DNA from: Ashinkailepas kermadecensis
Lineage: Eukaryota > Arthropoda > Thecostraca > Neolepadidae
Length of the DNA: 64,000 nucleotides
Assembly (NCBI GenBank): GCA_034440615.1
Contig: JAOTOM010003953.1
Span: 1 to 64,000 of the forward strand
Direction: 5' to 3'
This document shows, piece by piece, positions 10,401-18,424 of this stretch. A model generated the notes under the pieces. That model had not been told where the DNA came from. It did not search any database and saw only the letters and a program-made list of their open reading frames with translations. The translations under genes and the position numbers were made by a program. The first letter of the stretch is position 1. Every line of letters starts with the position of its first letter.

Positions 10401-13400
10401 AGTAAAGTCGCGGCACTCCCAGCTAAGAGATGGAAAACAAATAAACAAGCATACAAAGCACCCGGTGTTAGAGCAATAAAACTAACACTAAAGAATGCCG
10501 TAAGTAGTCATACCCAAAGGAGACGGGCCCAAGATCCATCCTAAAAAGAAGGGAAGGCCTAAACTATAATGCTAGAGCTGGTTTGTGGCCAGATGGTAGT
10601 GATCATTCCTAATTTGGAATGCTTTTTAAAACTCAGGTTCCTTCCACAACTCCATTCAGCAAAGCATAAGCTTGTTAGTGGATGGAGTGTGGGAGGAACT
10701 ATGATAGGGTGTTTTTCAACTTCTATATATAGTTAAGCACACGCACACACGCACGCACACGCACGCATGCACACACACAGACACAGACACGCACACACGC
10801 ACACACCCTCGCCCATGCACACACATGTGTATTCCCCTGGTATTCAGCAGAAGATATAGCGAATGTATGTCATTTAGTATTTGCTCAAGAAGTATGTCTT
10901 GATCTGATTTTTGAGTGTTATAATTTCAGTCTTAGAATAGCATAGGTAGGTATCGCTGAATGCAGGAAATGTTTTGCTATGATACCAGGATACATGGATA
11001 CCTATGCTAACGATAATGATAGCAATACCATGTTATCAACAGATTGCATTGCTGAACACATCACATCATAGATAAGCTCTGTATCTGTAATTGTGTAACG
11101 AGATGTTTGTGTAATCAATGTGTAAGGGTGAGCATAAGCATTCTACCGATGCGCAAAATATTCTTACGAACGAATCATGGAGACTTCATAAACACCCATC
11201 AACAAGCAGGACATCGACACGTCCTTGGAAAGGATGTCGTGCATGCAGTGCTCAAAAGGTGGTATATTCCACCCTATTTCACGAATAATGTATCACTACT
11301 CTTACCTAACGTACACAGTAACACAAACTATCGATGCCATGTCACCGTGTGACACAGGACAATTTGTCTCCTCGAACGACAGAGGTGTTCGGTTCAGGTC
11401 TGACGGTCCCGTCTACTCGTTTAGGAAGCAGCAGTAGCTCGATGGTGCTCGCCTCGTTTGAGCTCATCTCTACCATAGGACCAAAACAAACCAGCAGTGG
11501 TCAGCTCGTCTGTTCTGGCTTATAAGGTATGAATTACCTTTTCTGGTTAATGCGAGTAAGGAAAAAGCTTACTTGGGATCTCTCAGTAAAAAGTAAATCA
11601 ACCGACACACACAAACAAGTACATAGTAATAGGTTTAAGAAGTATGTCCATTTTCCCATATGGGGGGGGCGGGGCTTTAGGGCCCATTTGTCCGTCACTG
11701 CTGACCCCATTTAGACAAACGCTGTAGCTGTCAAATAACCCTAATCAGAACCAAAAATGATTGTAAAGGTAAGAACTCTTGCCACGGATGAGGTAATATC
11801 ACCAAGTGGAGTAGGCCTAGTTATGCCACAACATGCAATCACTTAATATATGAGGTGAAAGAAGTTACCATGTGAAAGGTGAGGCAAAGTGATAGTGATA
11901 GTAAGATTTAACAATATTTTGCTTTGCTGTCTTTGCTTCATTTATCATTTGATTTTCAGACGTGAAAAGTTACCAAGTGAATCAAATTACGTATGCAACC
12001 CCAAATGTTGGCATCAGAATGATTATCGACGTTTCGGTTCAACAATAATATACTTCTGCTCTACTGTAAAGTAGTGTTTTACAAACACTTGGAAGTTCTG
12101 TACGTCTGTGGCGGGTTTGTGCCCACATGTTGGTGGCCATACTTTACGCCTCTGGCGGGTGTGTGCCCACCTGTTGGCGGCCCTGCTGTACGTCTGTGGT
12201 TGTTTTGTGACCACCTGTTTGGCAGCTCTGCTATACGTCTGTGGTGGTGTTTTGTGCCCACCTGCTGGCGGCCCTGCTGTACGTCTGTGGCGGTGTTCTG
12301 TACCACCTGTTTGGCAGCTTTGCTGTGCGTCTGTAGTGTTTGTGCCCACCTGTTGGCGGCCCTACTGTGTGTCTGTTGTGGTGTTTCGTTTTGTGTTTTG
12401 TGTGCTACTGTGCGTCTGTGGCCGTGTTTGTGCCCACCTGTTGGTAGCACTGCTGTACGTCCGTAGTGGCGCTTTGTACCTGTTCGCAGCTCTGCGATAC
12501 GTATGTGGTGGTGTTTTGTGCCCAACTGTTGGCAGTGCTCTGCTGTACCTTTGTAGTGATGCTTCGCACCTGTTCGCAACTCTGCTATATGCATGTGGTG
12601 GTATTTTGTGCCCACCTGTCAGCAGCTCTGCTGTACGTATGCAGTGGTGTTTTGTACCTGTTTGCAGCTCTGCTATACGTCTGTGGTGGTATTTCGTGCC
12701 CACCTGTTGGCAGCTCTGCTGTACGTCTGTGGTGGTGTCGCGCAGCTGGTTGTTGATGGTCTCCAGCTGCAGCACGAGCTGGGCGTAGCGACGCTGGAAC
12801 TCGTCAGTCAGTGGCTGACCGTACAGTTGCGCGCGCTCCGCCTCTGTGTTCATCACCTCGAGCCGCCCCACCCGCTCCCGCTTCACAGCCAAGATCTTCT
12901 TCAGCCGCACCTGAGCCACGCGAGATCCGTCAGCCGTGTTCCGGTCAAAAGGGCACTACTGACTAAACAGCAGACACAACGGACAAACAGAAAACAATGT
13001 CAAGCAAACACTTACCATCAGCACATATAAACACGGCGTTCCACGACACGGTCTGGCTACGCGACAAGACAGAATTTAAAAAGGCGGGCGACAGTTGCCA
13101 TATTAAATTACCAACCATCTGGCCCCAGGTAGCTTCAAATGACACTGTATCCATCAGGCCACCCCCCCCCCAAATCAGAGGTAGGGTGGAAATAACGCCC
13201 TGATTAGTCAGTCACCACTATCAAGTGTCCAAGCTCCCACGACCAGCGACGCCCCACTTTCCCACGGACCATTCTGCCCTGGCTCCCCGCTGTGTGACGG
13301 GCGGCGGACTGCTCTCTCTCACCACGTGCAGCAGAAACTTGATGGGGTAACCATTGACGTCACCCTGCTCGTCGAGCAAGCGCAGCTCGGCGCGCGCCGG

Positions 13401-16400
13401 CGTGCCGGCTGACATGAGTGGGTCGTTGGCCAGCGGCGAGCGCAGCTCGGGCAGGCTGAAGGGCGGCGGCGTGCTGAAGCGCGACGGCCGCGACGGCGGC
13501 GCCCGGCCGAAGCTGGCCGTGGGCACAGTGTCGACCGGCTCTAGCGCCAGCACTTCGTAGTCGGGCACCGACTGTGGTTCCAGGCCCGGCTTGTCGAAGC
13601 TCACGCGGTAGGTGGCCTGCAGCGCGTCCAGTGCCTGGATCACTCCTGTGGGGAGGTACAGCATGGGTGTCAACGACAGTGCCTGTCACCGAATTTGTGT
13701 AGGAGGGCAGTCGTTGAGAAAAAACCACACAGCACAAAAAAGCATTCACCAAACGACAATGCATGTACTGTACTGCAAGTTGCAAACAGCAATTTTGCAA
13801 GCGTATTCCAAGCACAAGAGAGAAAAGGAACCAAGTGCACTTGCGTTGCCTGGCAGACACATGCAGTGACACATTCTACGTGAAAATGGATGGACATACC
13901 ACTCACTGAATAACGAATTGACATATTCCCCAAGAAGCTTTGACATCGTGCTTCTAGATAGTAAGTCTAGGCAGCCTCCATTTCTAGTTTCCAATAGTAT
14001 CGAGTTTATAAGTAGCATGCACGTGCTCACGGATAGAACACCCACATCTCTTAATGCAATTCCAAGTAATGCAGCTGCCGATGCGCTCTGCTGTACAGTT
14101 GCTGATGGCATCCATAAACGGCGTTTACAGACAGGCGTTTTTAATCGCTATTGGGAGTAACAATTGCTTCCAAAAAATCGTCCTGAGTTCATAGGAACTA
14201 AAAGGCATTTCAAATGACATCGAATGAAAATGCATTTCAATGCAAATTTCAACATCCTTCTATGCATTTCTTTTTGGCACCCCGACCTCATGAAAAAACA
14301 ACATTATTTTAGCACGGGTAAATACGCTATTCCGTGATGGTGTGCAGACTAAGGTCGTGACTGATAGGTAAACAGGCCACCTGGCGATGGTGTGGGTTGT
14401 GGCCGTGACTGACCAGTGAAAAGGCCGTCCTGAGGCCACCGCAGCCGCGCTGTGACACGGGTGCCGATGCTCAGCTGCACAGGGATCTCGTCGGGCAGAT
14501 TCTTGAGGAAGACGCGGTCGTAGCTGCGCCGCTGTTGACTCTGAACCAAGCGCACCTTTTGCCGCATCGCCTGTAGCACGTCGCGCTCCTCGGCGAAAAA
14601 CGACTGCCGACCGCCAGAGTATATATAGTGACCGACCACCGGGTACATATTGTGACCGACCGCCAGGGTGTATCTCGTGACCGACAACCGGGTGGATATC
14701 GTGATGAATCCTTCAGTACACCTCGTGACCGACCACCCGGTACACCCCGTGACCGAAATATGGATGCATATCGTGACCGATTACCATATCATATCAAGCA
14801 AAAGCCCACCCGGTACACTTGGTGACCAGCCGCCAGGGTATATCTCGTGACCAGCAGGCCAGTAAATGTCGTGACCGACCATCCGGCCTGTCATCGCCAC
14901 TGGCTACATCCTGCCACGCAGCCCACAGGTGCGTACAAGCAGACCAAAGCATAGCACAGCACGGGGCCGGGGAAATGGGCCCCCTACCAAGGAGTGGCGC
15001 CGGAGCCAGGACACAATAGAGACATCAAGACATAATGAAGTCAGGAGCCATAACACACTGTAGGGTTGTTGGGACACCGAACACAGCTGTAGGACATGTA
15101 AAATATTAACATATTACACCATGCAACAGAAATTGCACTGTTCATAGCTAAAACCAGACCAGCAGCAATGGGTGTTTCTGAGGTGCCACAAAGTGGCAGG
15201 CACACTGGGAACCATGAGGTGGCATCGATGTAGTGATGTGGTAGTGTGATGATAAAGGCAAATGCACTGGTGAACTAAGGCACTCACTTTTGTACAATTA
15301 ACCCTCACAGCACCACATAATTGCCTACTGTTCACAGCACAAAATGGGTTAATTTGACTCACCCTCATTAACTTGAGTTCTAAGTTAGACATGGCTGCAG
15401 TAACCAGCGTGATGTAGCCCTATACCTGAACTTACCTTGAACTTACAAGTTACTTTTATTATTAAACAATTATTATTATTGTATTATTTTAACATTAAAA
15501 ATTGGGGGGGTGAACTTTTGTGCCAGGTTAAACAGGTCAATATCTAGGTACAGTCAGTAACTCAGTCGTCACCTTAGTTCTTGGACTATAACCGTCAAAC
15601 AAACACGATTTCTCGCTCCAATATCGATGACATACAAACCGAATATTTCTGATAACACATGGGTGCAAAGGTCAAGGCCGTCATCAGGTCAAGTCCTGGA
15701 GATGTGTGAGGAAATACTTAATCTGATGATTTTTGGAACATATTGTGTTCAGGAAAAGGTAATCTGTGTCACCAAAATAAAGCCAAATGCTGCTCGTCCT
15801 TCTTGGAAATATTTGAGTAACATCCACCTTTTTAAAAATGATTGAAAATTGGCTCACTTTCTTAACCAAAAGTTCAAAATCGAGCCATTTTTACCCTGCA
15901 TAAATTCATATTTTATCCTTCTGCCATCACAATATGTGTACCTTTGGCCCTTGAGATGCTTCAGGTTATACATAAGTTGGCTGACATGGCATTAACTTGG
16001 TTGGTTATTGGAGTTTAGGGGCGCATCGACTGTGTCGGTCGTGCAGCGCCCATTATGGCATTGTTTGTATATTGGGGTTTAGGGGTGCATCAACTGCAGT
16101 GGTCATGGAGCGCCCACCATTATGGCATTAACTTGAAACAATTGGTTGATCTCCATTATGTATCTTTTAGTTTTCTGACAGACTAATTGGTCCATCCTTA
16201 AAAAATACATTAATTTCCATTTGGCCTAGTGAGTTAACCTGAGGTGGCTTTTTGTATATTTGCATTTGTTTATACACTCAAACCCACTTCTGGCCACATC
16301 TTGTACAGTTCGTTCATGATAAAAAATGTTTCCAGGCACATCAAAAAAATATTGAGACAAGGTCGTGACCTGGTCTTGCTCCGTGCCCTCAACAGACTAG

Positions 16401-18424
16401 AGCGGTATCTTGAACAGCTTAGGAATAGAAGAAGAACTTTGAGTTATTTTACGACGCATTCAACCGCAAGCCCATATAGCGTCGCCAACTTATCACGCCG
16501 ATTGGTCGCGGGTGGCCTCGGTAATGTCGTCGGTTGTGAGATTAGAACCCACAATCTTGCGATCAAGAGTCCGACGCTGTACCAACTGAGCTACCGCGGC
16601 CCCCGAACAGCTTAGGAATGAATCCAGGAAACATCCGGGGATGGCCAAATCGACCTCCCCCCTTCCATTCACACTGCAAGGGTTAAAGCACAACTAACCC
16701 ACATTGTGGGACAAAAACCAGATCGATATGACGAATAGGAAGGCAGATGTAATTGATTTACCGGTGAACACCTCCGAGGCTTGCCCATTTGCCTACGAAT
16801 CTTGCTCCACTCGGCACGTGTCAATGTTGTTGTCTTCAGCTTGGGGTATTGCTCTTTCAAGCATATCATGAAATCGTTGTTGCCAGAGAATAGGCATCTG
16901 AAAGAGTTTATGGGTTAGCTGATGATAACACCTGGCAAAAATCGACACTGGCAGTAGCAGAAAAACAGCATTCCTTGGGCCATGTGTTGCCACACGACAA
17001 AAAGCATACCGCACGACCGCACGACCACGCATTCACCTATCACACCAGCGTAAAATTTGCTGTGCAAATTCGTTGAGATGCAACCTAAAGAATGCTAAAC
17101 TGACCTTCATGTTAAAATGATTTACATCTTGTTTCAATTGTGAAGTACAATTACAACCACGGCCAAATGGATCAAGGTTCCAGCGGGTATTTATATGAAT
17201 TAGCATACCTTAGAACCGACATTGTCCCAACGAGTTTAAATATCTTGCCAAGTCTCCTTCAATACTGCACACCTGATAGCGTTTCAACACCAGCATGCAT
17301 GACTTTTACTCTACTGGCTGCATGGAGACGGACGACTCACTCGTCAATGGTGCTGTAGAACCATTCATAGCAGACGAACTTGTGCGCCTTGGGCAGCTTG
17401 AGCAAGTTGCGCAGGCGCAGTCCCAGGGCATGTGCGGCCCGGTGCCGGTGCAGACTTATGGTGGCCGCCTCCTGCTGCGACACCGCCACCGGCACCAGCG
17501 CTGGGGGCGGCACCGGTAACGACGCTGGTACCGGTGCCGGCGCCGAGGCAGGTGCCGGCACAGACGCCGGCTCAGTTACTGCTGACAGCAGCCGACTGGC
17601 CAGCCTCTTGGGCGTGCTTGGGGCGGCTCGAAGTGGCGCCGGCGCCGGAGACGGGGCAACTGCGGCCGGCGGCGCACGCTCCCTGGACGCAGCCGGAGAC
17701 TTCTTGGGCGACAGCCGGAAGGTGGCGCCCGTCACGTGGTCGTCGTCGAAGTAGAGCCGGTTCTTCTTGCGAATTCGCTGTGGCTGTGAGGCATCATGCA
17801 ATTGAAGGTCAAAAGACCCATCCCAAATCATATGAGACAACTGAAATAGCCCACAAAGCCCTGTCTGAACATGCAGTGTCAGGTACTGCTCTCAAACTTC
17901 CGCTGGCAGGAATAAATGGCAACCGAACATGGACATGGTCACCACCATATATACCATATTCCCTATGACATCCTTCAATAAACTAGTGATTTGAACACGA
18001 TGGGTTAATTTGTCAATACTGATATTAATGTTTTTTTCAGCTTATCATCCATGGCTTGGCATAGTACACCTGCAAATTCGTGACTGGTTCACAGTTCCAT
18101 TACATAGCAATAAAAGTTTGCTTTCTTGGTAGTAGAGATCGTCGCAGTGGCCACTCACCGTCCCCCTCCTGTTGAACAGCAGTGGTATCGTCTTCTCTGG
18201 AGTTCTCTTGATAATGCTCTCCCCAGCTGGGTGAAGACCCAGAGCTGACAAAAAGCCAGGGTGGCCCTCAGTGGCATCTGGCCCAATATCTTCTTCATTG
18301 ACAACATTACTGCCAGAATCATTGCCAACTACCGCCATTCTTGAAGAGAGGTTGTCATTTGATGCTCCCTTCACACCATGGTAACCACCATTTTTTATGG
18401 TTAGTAAGGCCTGGACAGATTCAT
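7283..18424 (-). CDS. LIN9: LIN9 gene, MuvB/DREAM complex subunit (8 coding exons; first exon not found)
   Basis: LIN9 is a nuclear scaffold of the MuvB core. With LIN37, LIN52, LIN54 and RBBP4 it represses cell-cycle genes as DREAM and activates G2/M genes with B-Myb. Proposed exons, in transcript order: 18424-18159, 17783-17341, 16897-16762, 14603-14414, 13645-13323, 12910-12704, 10069-9881, 7492-7283. Every junction has AG/GT borders and compatible phase. Joined, they give about 653 codons, longer than the vertebrate protein (about 540) because of an Ala/Pro-rich insert in the second exon. Conserved blocks in order: ALLTIKNGG; RIRKKNRLYFDDD; LRNLLKLPKAHKFVCYEWFY (DIRP); LTRAEWSKIRRQMGKPRRCS; NLPDEIPVQLSIGTRVTARL; VPDYEVL; MNTEAE and EFQRRYA; LISRLTSLLLQ; and the C-terminal coiled coil. 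The identification rests on recall of family sequences, with no search run. The start codon lies upstream of 18424 and was not located. Confidence 0.92.
8866..8906 (+). mobile_element. Mini-hairpin interspersed element, copy 1 (5'-truncated)
   Basis: gggcgcatcgactgcattgg then tcacatagcgcccat, the hairpin core shared with five other places in the window. The upstream 'attggggttta' part is missing here. No target duplication was seen. Confidence 0.75.
8960..9103 (-). mobile_element. tRNA-derived SINE, family S, diverged partial copy
   Basis: The minus strand shows the tRNA-like head (ggtcgcggtagctcagtcgg) and the body around 'acgaccgacgactaatcgccgtgggag', truncated before the end of the family body. 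It abuts the purine-rich tract. Confidence 0.8.
9104..9705. repeat. Purine-rich microsatellite tract, about 0.6 kb
   Basis: Variants of gaaatagagaaagagaaa repeat for about 550 bases, with almost no C and few T on the plus strand. The long open frame across it on the minus strand is a compositional artefact (Phe/Ser/Leu/Ile repeats). It lies inside the LIN9 g-h intron, on the pyrimidine strand with respect to transcription. Confidence 0.9.
9722..9898 (-). repeat. 78-bp in-frame tandem repeat carrying LIN9 exon g donor
   Basis: The segment ctccaggtcaag (exon end) recurs at intervals of exactly 78 bp (plus-strand starts 9881, 9803, 9725), with a half-unit 'ctccagctgaag' between. Candidate donors on the minus strand are AAG/gtaatg (exon end 9881), AAG/gtaggc (9851) and AAG/gtgggc (9773). 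The second and third would add 10 and 36 residues in frame (VMPQLLLQLK...). No in-frame stop occurs through the array. Confidence 0.85.
9881..10069 (-). CDS. LIN9: LIN9 exon g
   Basis: Acceptor tgacag/ATG, donor CAAG/gtaatg, 63 codons. It encodes APENGLTPAVLPTHM, a variable stretch, and LISRLTSLLLQVK (LISRLTAILLQIK in vertebrates). A 78-bp in-frame tandem repeat containing the exon end follows directly, so the exon could be extended by using later donors. Confidence 0.92.
10070..12096. other. LIN9 intron between exons f and g
   Basis: Mostly unremarkable intron. 10736-10815 is a (CA/CG)-rich microsatellite. 11235-11300 resembles 53340-53400 (aaggtgg(t/c)atattc(c/a)accctatttca), so part of it belongs to an unidentified dispersed repeat. 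Confidence 0.5.
10736..10815. repeat. CA-rich microsatellite
   Basis: Interrupted (CA)n/(CG CA)n: acgcacacacgcacgcacac and variants. Confidence 0.9.
12097..12744 (-). repeat. 42/46-bp minisatellite copied from the end of LIN9 exon f with its 5' splice site
   Basis: About 14-15 units of roughly 42-46 bp. In transcript sense each reads accaccacagac-gtacagcagagctgccaacag/gtgggcacaaaat. The first 33 bases are the exon f end and the rest is intron start. Units of 46 bp (gtgggcac form) and 42 bp (gtacaaa form) alternate in the promoter-proximal half. Of 14 units, 12 keep CAG/GT at the donor position; one has CAG/TT and one is lost. The last unit has AT/GT. Confidence 0.88.
12704..12910 (-). CDS. 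LIN9: LIN9 exon f (first unit of a splice-donor minisatellite at its 3' end)
   Basis: Acceptor ggctcag/GTG, donor CAACAG/gtgggc, 69 codons, phase 0 at both ends. It encodes VRLKKILAVKRERVGRLEV, MNTEAE, EFQRRYAQLVLQLETINNQL and ends DTTTDVQQSCQQ. The last 12 residues align without gaps with the end of the vertebrate exon (VQQYC at the same spacing), and exon g continues with APENGL for APDQGL. This fixes the exon end inside what is also the first unit of a long tandem array. Confidence 0.9.
12911..13322. other. LIN9 intron e-f
   Basis: 412-bp intron with a short poly-C stretch near 13162. Nothing else recognised. Confidence 0.6.
13323..13645 (-). CDS. LIN9: LIN9 exon e
   Basis: Acceptor ccccacag/GA, donor CACGTG/gtgaga. 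It encodes VIQALDALQATYRVSFDKPG, VPDYEVLALEP, the RPSRFSTPPPFSLPELRSPL block, and YPIKFLLHV. These align in order with the LNATYRVTFDR, PDYEVLSNEP, RPSRFFMTPP and FPVEFLIQV blocks of vertebrate LIN9. The short intron to exon f (412 bp) shows no repeat. Confidence 0.94.
13646..14343. other. LIN9 intron d-e (distal part)
   Basis: No repeat or gene recognised. Confidence 0.5.
14344..14440 (-). repeat. Partial tandem duplication of the LIN9 exon d donor
   Basis: In transcript sense GGCCTTTTCACTG/gtcagtcacggcc is followed 33 bases later by ggcctgtttacctatcagtcacgacc. The exon end and its splice donor are therefore duplicated once into the intron, and the second copy has lost the GT. Confidence 0.75.
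14414..14603 (-). CDS. LIN9: LIN9 exon d
   Basis: Acceptor cggcag/TCG, donor ACTG/gtcagt. It encodes SFFAEERDVLQAMRQKVRLV, then NLPDEIPVQLSIGTRVTARL and DGLFTG. The polypyrimidine tract is weak because the intron end is a 24-bp tandem array. The donor region is duplicated downstream, at 14344-14380. Phase fits the next exon (G/GA). Confidence 0.93.
14604..14890 (-). repeat. 24/25-bp tandem array abutting the LIN9 exon d acceptor
   Basis: About ten units of gtgaccgaccaccgggtacat plus three or four bases (plus-strand form) run directly into the splice acceptor of exon d. The array replaces the usual pyrimidine tract, leaving ctctggcggtcggcag/TCG. Units are variably diverged, and one is interrupted near 14790. 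Confidence 0.85.
14891..16000. other. LIN9 intron c-d (proximal part)
   Basis: No coding sequence recognised. 15455-15480 is a short AT-rich ttatta stretch. Confidence 0.45.
16001..16124 (+). mobile_element. Mini-hairpin element, tandem pair (copies 2 and 3)
   Basis: Two copies lie back to back: gttattggagtttaggggcg...gcagcgcccat at about 16004-16051 and tattggggtttaggggtgca...ggagcgcccacc at about 16070-16117. The sequence atggcattaactt occurs before the first copy (from 15987) and after the second (from about 16122), and atggcatt also occurs between them. This pattern fits two successive insertions at one target with target-site duplication. Confidence 0.75.
16427..16604 (-). mobile_element. 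tRNA-derived SINE, family S, with perfect 15-bp target duplication
   Basis: 178-bp element with the tRNA-like head at its right end (minus strand: gccgcggtagctcagttggt, B-box gtgggttctaatctc), a family-specific body and a ttcttcttct tail. It is flanked by gaacagcttaggaat at 16412-16426 and 16605-16619, a perfect 15-bp duplication, so its ends are certain. It was inserted into a LIN9 intron by retroposition. Confidence 0.95.
16762..16897 (-). CDS. LIN9: LIN9 exon c (DIRP core)
   Basis: Bounded by ctttcag/A and CCG/gtaaat. It encodes CLFSGNNDFMICLKEQYPKL and then LTRAEWSKIRRQMGKPRRCS, matching the most conserved part of the DIRP (Domain in Rb-related Pathway) region of LIN9/Aly/Mip130 proteins. 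Confidence 0.95.
17341..17783 (-). CDS. LIN9: LIN9 exon b (basic motif, Ala/Pro insert, start of DIRP)
   Basis: The acceptor is ctcacag/CCACAG; a second in-frame AG six bases on (ccacag/CGA) would drop two residues. The exon encodes RIRKKNRLYFDDD, then about 95 residues rich in Ala, Pro and Ser, then LRLRNLLKLPKAHKF and VCYEWFYSTID, the start of the DIRP domain. It ends GA/gtgagt, and the split Glu codon is completed by the next exon. The low-complexity insert is GC-rich and is absent from vertebrate LIN9. Confidence 0.92.
18159..18424 (-). CDS. LIN9: LIN9 exon a (N-terminal region)
   Basis: The acceptor is ctttccag/AT and the donor ACG/gtgagt. The exon reads ESVQALLTIKNGG, similar to the 'ALVSLKEG' block near the N-terminus of vertebrate LIN9. 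A long acidic and low-conservation segment follows, ending IPLLFNRRGT. It begins with two bases that complete a codon from an unseen upstream exon. An internal in-frame ATG (after LSSR) is an alternative start. Confidence 0.75.

Noticed and set aside
12108..12788. 226-residue Cys/Val/Leu-rich plus-strand ORF, with companions on both strands
   Set aside because: Shadow of the 42/46-bp minisatellite derived from the LIN9 exon f end on the opposite strand.
13354..13872. ORFs on the plus strand and in other minus frames across 13.3-13.9 kb
   Set aside because: They overlap LIN9 exon e in wrong frames. Only the frame with VPDYEVL matches the family.
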